DNA of 64,000 nucleotides, taken from assembly GCA_013115145.1 (NCBI GenBank), contig JAAPAO010000054.1, positions 1-64,000 on the forward strand, written 5' to 3'. This stretch comes from Perkinsus chesapeaki. Lineage: Eukaryota > Perkinsozoa > Perkinsida > Perkinsidae. How positions within the stretch are numbered: the first letter of the stretch is position 1; each line of letters starts with the position of its first letter. Positions 44,101-56,883 of the stretch are shown in pieces. The notes below the pieces were generated by a model that was given only the letters and a program-made list of their open reading frames with translations, was not told the DNA's origin and ran no database searches. The translations under genes and the position numbers were made by a program.

Positions 44101-47100
44101 TCACCTGTCTCCTATTTGACTCGCTCTTGCTGTCAGTTTACTAGAGGCAAGTCTGCGTGAACTTTTAGAACAACTATAATTCAATGTATTAGCTATAGTT
44201 CATGGATTAATCATTATTAATGGTTCCTCTCAATCTGATTCGGAGAGCTCATTATGTTAGACATGTCGCGTTTCTTGTCATGTGAAATCTGAGCTATGAC
44301 CTATTACGGATTAGTTCCGTAATGAAAGGCTTGCGGCGGGGTTTGGATTTCAGTGGTATGCAGCAGTTCTGTCCATGTGCAGAAAAAAGCAAGGAAACTC
44401 GAGCAGAAAATTGCCGCTATCGACGCCAAGTTGGAAAAAATGAGTAACAATGTTAAGTCACAGAAGGACAAGATGGATGTTGAGCGAGACGTAGGAGGTC
44501 GACGTAAGATACGCTATACGAAGCTGTTCTTCTTTTCAGGTCTGCCAGGCTCATGTCATCTTCAACGAGGAGGCGTATAAAAAGTTCATCTTACATCGAT
44601 ATCGCTTCTCTGGCTCTTGGCTTTGGCGCTTGGTAAGTTGGTGCGCCGATTGTTTTGTTTCGGAGAAAATCTTAAAACTTTTAAATCTTAAAAAAGATTT
44701 CCTCCGAGAAAGTGACAATTGAGGAGATCGATGAAGCTTTTTCTTTCTTTTACAGCAGGCTTGCATTCCTTCTTCCCCTAAATTTCGCGGAACTTTCTCG
44801 GATATCTTCGCATTCACGATGTATGTTTGAGAGATCCCTCCAGCCTGCTGAAAATCGAGGAGTTGTCGAACTCTATGTTATCCACATAATGTAGAGATTC
44901 ACGTTGGAGCGTCCGAAGGTATATTGCATTGGTTATTGGTTTTTCAGTGCCAAGCTCGCGTATTGCGCTTTGAAGGTCAAGCCTTGAACGTGAAGCAAGC
45001 CTACGAGCCCAGCAATATATACTGTGAAAATCTTGATTTTAACCAACGCAGTGCGAGCAGGAGGAGAACTTTCACATGCTGTATAAGCTTCTTCTTACTT
45101 GTCATATCATGCATTCTACTCGTTATAGCCAAGAGTAAGTTGAGGCGCGGTCCGCGGAATTAGGCGGCCTAATTACAATTCAATCCTCGAACCTCCCTCC
45201 CAATCGCCGAACTATACAGGCGCCCAATGCGATAGTTTGCAGAAATTCTTACCTACAATGTCATTGGCCGTGTGCGGTCTCGATACGGTTTGCGGTTTTC
45301 CGAAGGAGTGACTCTACCGTCTGTGCCATAGACTCCATGGAAATAGTTATAGTACTCTTCGAGGAGCACCATTAGTAAAAACTGGCATTGGTGGCGTGAT
45401 GAGCTGTGTATTGCTGTGTATTGGACAAGTTTGACTACCCTTTTTCTAGGGTTATATCAACAAGATAATTTGCACGACGATTGCTTCTCGCACCTTTTTG
45501 TCTCATCGTCGGATTTCGAGCACGATTCTTCTTCAGTCGCTGGTATACCTAGAGACGCTGCTCCAGTCGGAAACAAAGATATCTGGATCATCGGAAATTA
45601 CAGTCGTCCAGAAGGTGATGGATGCTTTGAGATATGTGACGTACAGATGTACTCTGATGAGAATTGTCAAGATAATTTATTTGGCACAATTGGTGTTGAA
45701 AAGGTAAGAATTCCGGTGTGAAATAGACACTTCGACGAGATACATTACCGGACGATGAGATGTTGCCGATCGGCTCCCCTTGTAGAAATAATCCATTTCT
45801 TGGCCTTCAGTATTAACGATTCTAGCGTGAACTATTCACCTTTTCTAACAAACGCGAACTACTGTAATGTATCGGTTGTTCCAACTCACCCAGGACTCCC
45901 TCCCTTGCACCCATTATTTGACGGCCGTAATTGTTTGTGTACACATTTTTTTCAGGTTTTCGACTCCACCGGTGATATCAAGGTTATGAACCCCATGTCA
46001 CATGAAGCGGTTGATGGTGTTGGTTTCAACAGTCTAACTAACGCTGTTAATAACTTATCCATCTGCAGCAGTACAACCTGGTCTCCTCGGACATGTGAGA
46101 TTTTCTGCATTCTTATCACGTATTCACGTCCTCGTTAGGTGTTGAACCAGATGAACTGGATACCCTTAGGAGGCGTCGGTTATCGCCGGTCCGTGAACTG
46201 TCAGGGAGCTTCTTGGAGATGAAACCCTTAACAGGATCTTTCAGGCAACCGAGAGTAAGGGGCAATTACGTGTTCTTGAAAAGTCCTGCATGACGCGAAC
46301 ATGGTATCCTTCAAAGTGGTCAATAGACTTTTAATTCTACGCAATGTCTTTGAGATTAAGCCTGAAATAGGCTCTAGTACGCGTTGAGGACGTCACTTTT
46401 TTGTGGGGCGAGAAAGTGTCGAAACTTAGTTGCCAGGCACCGGTCAAAAACCCCATTGAGTTACTCGACACCGTCAGCGTCGTCTCGGTGGTTAGCAGGT
46501 AAAAAAAAGTGCGAAAATTCTACCGAATTCAACAAAAATTTCAGACCGCCTAGGCCGCAGCGGCGTCGCTGGGGAAAAGTAAAATCCCGACGCAGACGCA
46601 CTCAAGAGACCTATGAGGAATACGCCACCGCACCGGACCCGCTCGAGGGAAAACACATGACACTTCGAATGAGCGGCCACATCCCGGATCAGGGTGCAAT
46701 TCGCAATGCTATCAAGCGCGGATTTGGACCGTCTGTCCATATCGAAACCAAACACCACGCGGGTACCCCTTTGAATGACGACGACTTTACACTTGAGGAG
46801 ACACCACAGGAACCCGCTGCCGAAACCGTTTGCTCGGAGAAGCAGCTTGCCAACGAAATTACCTTGCTCGATGCCGGCACGGCAACTGACTTTGCAAGCG
46901 CTGAATTCGTTGACGTTGAGCTTACGGTCTGCGGCAGTATAGAAGCCATCACATGTGCCGAAAGAAAACTAACTATTGCGGACGAGACAATTATGGCCTC
47001 CACTGTACTGTACGGTGGCATCGCTACTTTCAATGTCTCGTACGAAGTGCTGGACGGGTGTCCAGTCTCTCATGATGATACCGCAGGCACTCCCTATGGG

Positions 47101-50100
47101 CCTGATCCTTACCCCGATTCTAAGCATGTGAATTTCAGCATTCGAGGATCATTGGATCAGTCTGCGACCCGTGATGCGTTATACCAAACGTTTGGTTCAC
47201 ACGTTCACCTCGAAGCCCATTATGTGGTTGGAAATGAGCCTGCTAGCTTGTGGATGAGCGAGACTGAGAGTCTGTCTGGAGAAACCGGAGATGACCTAGC
47301 TAACTTTTCCTGTGACGTCAAATTGCTGGCCACGGCGCTGACGTCGCTGAAAAGTGCTCCCGCTGGCGACTTCACGTTTGATCAAGCTGACATCCTCTTG
47401 ACTGCATGTGGGCCCGAGGTCGTGATAAGCTGTATCGAGCAACAAGTGGAGGCTGCTAAGAGCGAACTTGAATTACAGAGCAGTGTATCGTATGCCGGAA
47501 TCGAGAACATTTCTATCGACTCTACCCCTACAGACGGGTGTCCTGGAGAGGGGCTCAATGGTCCTCAACACCCGCATGTGGAAGATCCTAACTTCCCGTC
47601 GAAGCACGTCAATTTCAGCATTCGAGGATCATTGGATCAGTCTGCGATCCGTGATGCGTTATACCAAACGCTTGGTTCACACGTTCACCTCGAAGCCCAT
47701 TATGTGGTTGGAAATGAGCCTGCTAGCTTGTGGATGAGCGAGACTGAGAGTCTGTCTGGAGAAACCGGAGATGACCTAGCTAACTTTTCCTGTGACGTCA
47801 AATTGCTGGCCACGGCGCTGACGTCGCTGAAAAGTGCTCCCGCTGGTGACTTCACGTTTGATCAAGCTGACATCCTCTTGACTGCATGTGGGCCCGAGGT
47901 CGTGATAAGCTGTATCGAGCAACAAGTGGAGGCTGCTAAGAGCGAACTTGAATTACAGAGCAGTGTATCGTATGCCGGGATCGAAAGCATCTCCTTGGAG
48001 TCTACCTCGCTTGATGGATGTCCTGGTGATATAGGCCATTTCTATAATGGTACCGAACCTCCATATGATCCCTACTTCCACTCGAAGCATTTGAATTTCA
48101 GCATCACTGGACCACTAGACCAGTTTGCAATTTACGATGCCCTTCATAAAACGTTCGGTCCCCAAGTTCGTCTTGAAGCTAAATACATGGCCGGGTACGA
48201 GCCCAGCAGTCTGCCGATGACCCAACTTGAGGAGGGTGCCGGTGGAGTCGGCGAGGACCCCCCTCCTTTCGTATGTGACGCCGAATTGCTTGCCAGCACA
48301 CTTACATTGCTGAAAAGCGCCCCACTCAGTGACTTCACATTCGACCCCGCCAATGTTGTTTTCACAGTATGTGGTCCAAACGACATCGTAGATTGCATAG
48401 AGCAACAAGTGAAGACTGCTAGTAGCACACTATTGAGTCAAACTGATATATCTTATGCTGGGATCGAGAGCCTTGCTCTCGAATCCGCAGCCATAGACGG
48501 TTGCCCAGGAGACTTCCACAATGGCCCTGACTATCCGAACATGGACATGTTCCGGAAACATGTCGAGTTCGAGCTCCGGGGATACATGGATCAAGCCTCC
48601 GTGAAGCATGCTTTCGAACAAGGTCTAGGTCCATCAGTTTGGCTCGACGCGTTCCCAATCGAGGGCCACATGCTCGACTTGCCTCCTGAGGAGTTCAACT
48701 CCACAATGCCTATGGATGAGGGCGGTTACTCTGCTCTAATATCAAATTCCACAACCTGCGCACCTAATTCTTTGGTTAAATCCCTAGAGGTGGTTAATCG
48801 TGGGACAGAAGAAGATTTTAAGTCTGGTAACGAAATGCTACATATGAGGGTAACCGCCTGTGCCACAGAGGAGGAAGTTGGCTGTTTGCTTGAGAAGCTA
48901 CAGCTCGCCTCCGACTTAGTGGCCAATTCGGGAGATTCGCTCTATGCTGGGATAAGTATGATGCACGTTAATGACACTGTATATGAAGGATGCCCGAATA
49001 ATCCTCACGGCGAGGAACCTTATGACCCGTACGAATGGCCTGAGGGTGTTCAGAGTCAGAAGTTTGTTGTGAAGGGGAATATAAATATGAAAGATGAGGC
49101 AATCGGGAACGCTTTCGACACTGCAATGGGGCATTTCGCCGGCTTCCAGGAAGACTACTCCTCACGTGCGTACGGCAACCGAAGGCTTTCTAAGATCGGC
49201 AGGCGTCTTCAGAGCGCTTCTGGAGCATTCGAGTGCAATGAGACCGCTTTGGAGAAGGAACTCATGGGCTTACAGCTCATCGCCGCGACTGACGCGGCAA
49301 TCCAATGGCCGTACGTCGAGCTCCAGATAGTGGCATGCTCTATGGAAAGTGAGTGTGTGACAAAACAGCTGCAGAATGCTGCGACCATGCTGGCAAAATC
49401 ATCATCGGCGGGTAATACATATGCTGGGTTGTCGGCCATTGATGTCGATGGTGTGATTACTAATGGATGCCCACATATATATGACCCATATCCAGGTGGT
49501 GAATATCCCTATTACGAGAATATGAGCAGTATCAGACTTACCGTTGTCGGCTCGTGGGACGAGGAAACCGTTAAGAATTTGGTGGAAAACGCCTTCGGTT
49601 ATGACATTTTCATGGATGCCATTCTTTTGCCTGCCGATGACAAGTCGAATGATCCAATCCCATACGCCGCATCTGAAGAGGCTGTTGGTGATACGCAAAA
49701 TCCAGAGTGTGAAGAGGATACACTTGTCAAAATGATGGAGAGCCTTCCCGTGGGAGCTCCTGGCACTGGTGGACGCAAGAAGGCGGAGATAACTGCATGT
49801 GGTGAGAAAATGAAGATCATATGCATAGGCAGAATGCTAGAAAAAGCGCGAGAATACTCGTCGAGCTTATCGAGCGAATTTCCTGGTGGGATTGAGCTCA
49901 TGGCAGCTCTGGGGCCTGTTGAAGATGGGTGCCCTCTAGATTTTGATGACCAAGGGCCTTACGTGCCGCCAGCTCTGGTCGGGCAAAAGCTTACCAGCCT
50001 CTCTTGGGTTCTGAGGGGATATCATGATATCGATGGCCTAGGTGATATGTTCCACATGGTAACTGGTGAAAACGTCATCTCCCGAGCCGATCCTTTCTAT

Positions 50101-53100
50101 CCTCCGGCTGATGGGAGCAGCATTGCCGAGGCAGCGGCTTCGAGCAGCAGTTCCCAACCTATCGATACTTCTGTTTGCGCGATCGATGCTATGGTACGCG
50201 CTACCGAAGTATTATCGCCAAAGACCGAAGCGGAGGCTAAGAACCAAAATCAAGCTTACTCGGAGCATATCGTCACGGCATGCAGCCTTCCTGAGCAAAC
50301 TCGCTGCATCTATGCGCAAATCCAGCGAGTATTCAATATGACCAAACAACTCTCGAATGGAGCTTTGATTGGCGGCTTGTCTGGTGGCTTTATACTAGCT
50401 CCGGGAATACAAGACGGTTGTCCCCTGATCGATATGCCTGCCAACGACAACGCCACGGACTCGGGTTCCCAAGAACGAGAGGGCGCGCAAGTTCTCGTTT
50501 TGACTGGATATTACCTCGAGGAAGAAATGTCGGCCATTTTCCAAACCGCTCTTGGAGGTCTGAGGATGCAGGTGGAAGGCGGCAGCGTTGACGATACTGA
50601 TATGAATGTCCCGGTTGCAGGTGAAATAGACTCGGGGAATACAATTTCGGAAGGGGAACTTCCTCGAAGGACGCAACTGACTAGCTGCGAGTTCTCTACC
50701 CTCGCGAAGGCGCTGCGAACACTTCCTATTGTGAAGGAGGAAGTCATTGCTAGCCAGCGCAAGTACAGAGAAACCAGAGTAGTCATCTGCGGTAGTGTGG
50801 AGCAACTCGCGTGCCTAAAAAAGAAAGTTGCTGCTGCGCAAAGTCTGATGAATGGACTCGATGGTGCGCTCTATGGAGGGCTAGTTGAGCTTACCTTTGA
50901 TGGTGACGGACTTCCGGTCTGCCCAATGGATGGGCCCATCGAGTATCAGCCCACAGCTACGTTATCATCCAAGAGTATCGAATTCACCATTGATGGTTAT
51001 TTGCAAGTCCAAGGGATCGCCAAGAATCTACGAGAAGCATTCGGTAGTTCAGTGCAAGACGTGTTCCTCGTCGACGATGGTGGCGATGATGGTACATCTA
51101 CAATGGAACCCGGTGAAGTACCCCAACCAACAGTCACAACCGCAATGACAGACATCACGGGAGAATTCGCTAAAACGACGGCCCCTACTGTAGGGACAGA
51201 AGACATGGGGGAATTTACCAAAACGACGGCCCCTACTGTAGGGACAGAAGACATGGGGGAATTCACCAAAACGACGGCCACTACTGTAGGGACAGAAGAC
51301 ATGGGGGAATTCACCAAAACGACGGCCCCTACTGTAGGGACAGAAGACATGGGGGAATTCACCAAAACGACGGCCCCTACTGTAGGGACAGAAGACATGG
51401 GGGAATTCACCAAAACGACGGCCCCTACTGTAGGGACAGAAGTCACGGGGGAAATTACCAAAACGACGGCCCCTACTGTAGGGACAGAAGACATGGGGGA
51501 ATTCACCAAAACAACGGCCCCTACTGTAGGGACAGAAGACATGGGGGAATTCACCAAAACGACGGCCCCTACTGAAGGGACAGAAGACCTGGGGGAATTC
51601 ACTGAGACGACATATCCTACTGGAGGGACACAAGGCACAGGAGAAGTCTTTACGACTACAGGGCCTAGTGCAACCTTTGAGACAACAATACCTTCGAGCA
51701 CTACCCCTCCTGTGAGAATTCTTTCCGACCAACGTTGGTTGCAAGACACAGCAACAACATATGAATGCTCGGAGAACGCCTTGGCTTCTGCTATAAGCGA
51801 TCTGAAGCGGCAAGCTGAGAGCACGATGACTCTGAAGCGTGTTGAGCTTAAGCTACGGGCCTGTGCTAAGCCAGCAAGGGTGGAATGCATAAAGAAGCAG
51901 ATTGAAGCTGCTTCCAAGCTCCTCTCTTCATCTGGCAGCGAGTTGTATGGTGGAATAAAATCCATACGAACCGACGGAGTTGTCAGGGAGGGTTGTGATA
52001 CGTCAGACCGAATTGACACTGGTGGCGTAGGGGAAGTGTCGATAGCGGCGACGAACTGTTTGAGCACACAGACAGCTTGCTCTAACGATCCCGATCGCCG
52101 CTGTTATGACTCGTCGAAAAGATGCGACCGCACTTGGTTCTGCCCTGGCGGAGATGATGAGATGAGCTGCACCTATCAGTGCTTAGCAAGCGAAGTTCGC
52201 TGCCCGGCAACTGGTCTATGTATTCCGAAGGATCTTCATAAAGGAGGATGTCAAGAATGTGCTGATGAAGCTTACGCTGAAGAGGAGACGTGCCTCTTCC
52301 TTAAGCAAGAGAGAGAATCTTTGCTGGATCTGAAATCGTGTAACGCTGCCTTGGTCAGCGAGATTATCTTTGCTCGTTACGGAGCGGGTTGCACTTTCGA
52401 TGTCGACCCTTGCTGCGTCATGGACAAGGTAGCACTTGACGAGACCGCAACTGACGCTCTAAAGTGCGATGGATATACCTACAGACCAAGTCTCATTGCA
52501 GCCGGGACTACTCTTCTCGTATGGGGCCGAGCATATTGTGAGAACTTCCAGAGAATGCAGAGTGCGACTTCATGCACGGTCGATGACATCGACGTCCTGA
52601 GATACTCTTCGATGAGTTGTGAAACTTTCCTTCTGAGTGGCTCGCTTGCCTGCGAATGCTTCGCTGACCTCGGTGGAATCCTGCAGGAGGACCGCGATAT
52701 CCTGGAAAGCTGCGACACATTCCGGGCTGATATGAAGCTACCTGGAATCACAGATGCTGAAGTCCGATCGGCTATCAGGCGAAATCTCGGAACAACTGAG
52801 CACCGGATGGCCTGGGACTCGGTGAAAGCGAAGTGTGATGCCCAAGGTGGTCTGCAAAAGCTCGCAGCTACACAAAGTCTTATAAGCGACGAAGAGAAGA
52901 ATCCAGTGAAAAAGTTGAAGTCAAAGCTGACCCTCGGTGGTGACTTGTCGAGCATCAAGGATGATCCTGCGGCATATTCGGCGTTCAAGGAGAGCTTCAA
53001 GGCCACTTTACTGGATATCATCGGAAGCGACAAGCTGACTAAGGATTCCATGATAGTGAATGGTATTGTCATGGCGGAATCTAATACGGTAAGTTGGAAT

Positions 53101-56100
53101 GAGGGGTCTTCCACAAGGCACGGTCTCTTGAATATGTCTAGTCAAACTTTCAATGGTACTATCAAATCACACTTTACATCCAGGTAACCACTACAACAGC
53201 TGCACCACAGGGCGTTACTACTACTACTCAAGCACCACCGAGAAGACTCCAGACGAGCACCAGTAGCGGTGTCAGCTTCGAGGTAATTACACCCTCCTGA
53301 GAATGAAATGCACAACCCTCTCGCTCAGCTCACGGTCGATAGTGGTTCAAGTTCTGGCACACTAGCTGATCGAACGGCCGGGGCAGCGACGGCGGCTACA
53401 AGTGTGGCCGGTGCGCTTACAAGCCTGAATTCGGACCCATCAAGCCAGTCATCGTTATTGACCTCTCTCCAAGCTTCAGTGCCTAACATGCCTCCTATCA
53501 CATTCCTGGGTCTAGCTGAACCACAGGTGACATTCTATCACAGGATGATGACATGATAGGGTTGACCACAGGTTCGAGACGCGATTGAACAGCTGTGTTT
53601 GTCTCCGAAGTTCAAGTGTCCTGTTACGGGGACTTGTATAGAGGAGCGATTTGTCTGCAACCAAATCCCTGAATGCGAGGTTATCGAGCCTGGTGAAACT
53701 GTGGCTGCGGATGAGAGAGGGTACGCAATTACCATGGAGACTGAAGCTAAGTCGTCCGGTCGTTCAGGTGCACATTCACAACTCCTGCTCCGGGGGCACA
53801 GTGTAAAGATACCCAGTTCCAGTGCGGATCAGGCGAGTGTATTGAGGATGTGTTCTACTGCGACGAGTTCAACGATTGTGCTGATGCATCTGACGAAACT
53901 CACCCGGAATGCGTGGCACAGTTGGAAGCTCGCAGAGAGATGGAAGCGGGTAAGCCGTAAGGCATATCCAAAGGCACATTACGTCTTGTAGCCACGGCAT
54001 CCCAAGCCTCCGCGGTCCCCGTGACCCTGGTGAAGGACTGGTTCGGTGTCATGTTCGCGACACCTGTTACTGTTAAATGCATCAAGTTCATGCAGCCTAT
54101 CGATAAGGTAAAAAGATGACGATGATAATTTTTGTGGTTAAGTGGTGTGGTCAGATGGTAGCTGATATTAAAATGTTTGCCTGTGACGAGAGCGAAGTCT
54201 TCCGTGATGGCGTTGGTGTTGTCCTGAGAAAGCCGGAAACAAGTTGCAAATCCATGAAGGTTGATCAACTTTAATTCCAGAGTTTCATCCTCTTAGCGCA
54301 GGTCATCACCTTGGTCGATACGGAGACCAATCTGCTCCAGCACAGTGTGACTGTGGATACTACCACAACTACTACCACCACGACACCAACGACAGCCTCT
54401 GGCCAGTCACTCGCGTACAGCGCAGCTTCGGCGGCAAGAGCATGCTCGTCGGGCAACTGTGATGTGGTAGGCCGTCTTAATGCTCTGGTGTGCTCTGTAG
54501 CTTAACGATATTAGGTCATGATGAATACAAATTACGAATGCTATGACGCTACAGGAGAGATTGTAGACTCGGACGACATCGGCAGTGGCGTCTGTAAGGT
54601 GCCACGACCGGGAGATGCTTCGACGAACAAGGTTGAGGACGACGACCGTTGTGATATTTCGGTATGTCTGAATGGTCAATTTTAATGAAGATATTGAACG
54701 CTTCGCAGCTGCCCATCTCACTGGCCCGAGTGAAGAAGATTCGGGCTGCTAACGTGGACGACAGCGATCTGCTGGAGGATGACACTTACAAGTGTTTCTG
54801 TTATCAGCAGTTGCAGTTCAACATCGCCAACGGCAATACAAGGTCGTTCCGAGATTGCTCGGGGGCTCCAGCTTTTACCACCTTCACAGATACTTCTTTC
54901 CACCATATAGCGGCGAAGCCCAGAAGCTATGCGAGCCTTATCTTTTACAGAAGGTGTGCTGCCCCTCATAAGATTCATCATAGGACGAGTTCATTTCAGC
55001 TATTCGAATTCTTCATGGCAATTGTGGCCGTGTTGTCTGTGAGTATCTTGAATTGGCTCCTGAAGGCCATCATATACTTTTTGGTGGACATGGAGAAGCA
55101 TACATCAGTGAGTTGACGGAAAGCAACAGGGCTGGCCAATCCCAGTGTTCGGGTTCATTGCTGGCTTAAAGACACGAATTTTTAGTAAATGTTGAAGCTG
55201 TTATTCTCGATATAAAAGTGACATGAAATGAAAAACAAGTGAGGTTGGTCGCCTCCCGTCTTAAAGCACGCATGCTCTCGGGCTGTTCACCCTTCAAATG
55301 AGACGGGGGAGCCGCGACACTAAGTGCTTCGTTGTCTGATACCTTCCAAGGTATATGCTGTAGCAGGCTGAAGATTATGTACCCATTTTTGTGTACATGT
55401 CGTGTCGCACAGGTGACGACCAAAGAGATGTCTCTGATGAAGAAACTCTTTCTGGCACAGTGGATCAATACCGGCTTAATCATTCTGTTTGTGAATGCCC
55501 AACTCCATGGAATGACAACAGATATACCAGTGGTGAGTATCTTGTGATTCGGTTTTATCACGTTCACCATGTATTTTAACATTCAGGTCGGCACCACACT
55601 CAGAATCGGTGACGGTGAATACGACGATTTCACATCTACTTGGTACAAGGCTGTCGGCATCGGTCTCAGTATTACGATTGCCGTTCAAGTAGGGATACGA
55701 CCAACCGGCGGACTACTATCAGTCTGGATTCTTAGATCGCCTCGGCTGCCTTGCCTCCAATTGTCGCCGGCTTCCTCAAGCTTGTGATGATGCCTTTCAC
55801 TGGAAAGAAGAAGAAAACACAAGTGTGTCATTTGGTTACTATCTTGCATAATAATCATGCATTTGCAGGATGCTATGAATCAAGTTTACAAGCTACCAGA
55901 TTTCAACTTGGCTCTACGTCTCGCTCAGACGATGAATGTCCTCTTCTGCACCATAATGTAAATGCCCGTGGTGCACTATTCTGAGATATCTTCTATTTTC
56001 AGGTATTCGTCGAGCATGCCGTTGCTTCTGATCATCGGTGCTGTTTACTGCTTCGTCGCGTACTGGGCTGATAAGATCTGTCTTCTACGGTAGGCCCCAG

Positions 56101-56883
56101 TTGGCCTTCATTGCGTCCGAGTTCGTTCGCAGATTCTCGGCAAGGCCACCCGCTTTCACCCAGGAAACCGTTATGGGCGCCATCAAGCTGTTCCCTCTGG
56201 CAGCACTGATGCATTGTCTCCTCGCTTTCTGGATGTACGCTCGTGCAGTTTTCAGTTCCGTGCAGACATTCAATATTGCTGATTTCAGGTTGAGTAACCA
56301 GACTGTGTTCCCAAGTGATTTCTTTTCGGATATGACAGAAGCACGGTAAGCTTGATGAAGCATCTTTTCGCTTTCGGAAGGTAACACTATCAGTTACGTG
56401 GAGAGGTATATGAGTGGAGCCAATGCGAAGCGATACGAACAGATTATGTTTAAAGGTGTGCCCACTGGTGACTTTGAGTCTTTTAAATGGTATGTTGGAG
56501 CTCGTATTGAGGACGGCTTCCGAAAGGCCACCATTGGCGAGTTTATCGTTATGATGCTCATTGTAGCCTACTTTGGCATTTACCTCTTCTACAATATATT
56601 CGGTACGCACATTATGGCATGCTTAAGGGCATGCTGGCAATGCTGTCACACCAAGAAGGGTAAGCAGATGAGTACCATAACGAGCGAGACCTACACTGAT
56701 TCGGTAAATGAGATGATTCAATCTGGTATGATTCACTCATATGAATTGAAGAACAATCATCGCTATGACCTGGCTTACACAGCTATATCTGAAATCGAGC
56801 AGAAGAGCCGAAATAGCAAAGTCGGGCTGCAATCACCTCATCCACAGCAAGTGGTTGTGGTAGTTCAGCAGCAAAAAGAATAA
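41134..56883 (+). CDS. OSCA/TMEM63-like channel with giant repeat ectodomain
   Basis: One gene of more than 25 exons; the start is uncertain (41134-41300). In order: SGGAQQPQTIVIVSG; membrane segments GVGIQLYFDFLLYLGIVLL (42,364) and IVVLLLFAFVFYSV (42,994); a cytosolic RNA-fold-like block TPSDFAIHVMDLPKRVG, then VCEVALARDYDGA, a coiled stretch KKARKLEQKIAAIDAKLEKM, and VIFNEEAYKKF; then AYEPSNIYCENLDF, the family's A-x-EPS-x-I-x-x-ENL signature, and membrane segment CCISFFLLVISCILLVIA (45,080). An ectodomain of well over 2,000 residues follows (45,430-54,950). Membrane segments resume: FFMAIVAVLSVSILNWLLKA, EKHTS, SLMKKLFLAQWINTGLIILF, FNLALRLAQTMNVLF, YSSSMPLLLIIGAVYCFVAY, and the end FIVMMLIVAYFGIYLF with HSYELKNNHRYDLAY. 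The exon 46543-53089 is a huge internal exon. Superfamily assignment rests on remembered motifs. Confidence 0.7.
47131..47980 (+). repeat. Recent 480-bp internal duplication (modules 2 and 3)
   Basis: About 370 nt at 47131-47500 recur at 47611-47980 with only about five substitutions, at an offset of exactly 480 nt (160 codons). The other modules are far more diverged, so this copy arose recently or was homogenised by conversion. Confidence 0.9.
51163..51642 (+). repeat. In-frame 48-nt minisatellite, ten units
   Basis: Ten 16-residue units of the type EFTKTTAPTVGTEDMG. The central units are nearly identical at DNA level; the last two have drifted (TEGTEDLG, TYPTGGTQGTG). The unit length is a multiple of three, so copy-number change leaves the frame intact. 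The Thr-rich units are likely O-glycosylation substrates forming an extended stalk (inference). Confidence 0.95.
52055..52170 (+). other. LDL-receptor class A-like module 1 (ectodomain)
   Basis: Reads TACSNDPDRRCYDSSKRCD and then WFCPGGDDEMSC: the spacing of cysteines and the final Asp-Asp-Glu before the last Cys fit an LDLa repeat with its calcium-binding acidic end. It lies between module 10 and the membrane-proximal helical region. Confidence 0.65.
53798..53920 (+). other. LDL-receptor class A module 2 (ectodomain)
   Basis: CKDTQFQCGSGECIEDVFYC followed by DEFNDCADASDETHPEC matches the LDLa pattern closely: six cysteines, the F-x-C-x-x-G-x-C-I core and the D-C-x-D-x-S-D-E calcium cage. 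It is encoded in an exon separate from module 1. Confidence 0.85.

Larger units (their letters stand above)
46654..52000 (+). repeat. Ten tandem copies of an unrecognised ectodomain module
   Basis: Modules begin near 46654, 47122, 47602, 48082, 48559, 49057, 49510, 49980, 50490 and 50970. Each has a start like KHVNFSIRGSLDQ, a mid-module cysteine followed by a helix-like Leu-rich stretch, a strand with T-A-C-G (ILLTACGPE), then C-I-x-x-Q-x-x-x-A, YAGI or YGGI, and ends DGCP. There are four conserved cysteines per module. The tenth copy is split by the Thr/Pro minisatellite. I do not recognise the fold; the strand-helix pattern and about 150-residue length could suit an SEA- or ferredoxin-like unit, which is speculation. 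Confidence 0.85.

Noticed and set aside
50997-52067. A 356-codon minus-strand frame (VNSPMSSVPTVGAVVL repeats) and a second one at 51049-51813
   Set aside because: Both are antisense shadows of the 48-nt in-frame minisatellite; a repeat unit that is a multiple of three keeps several frames open. No start context, splice sites or domain.
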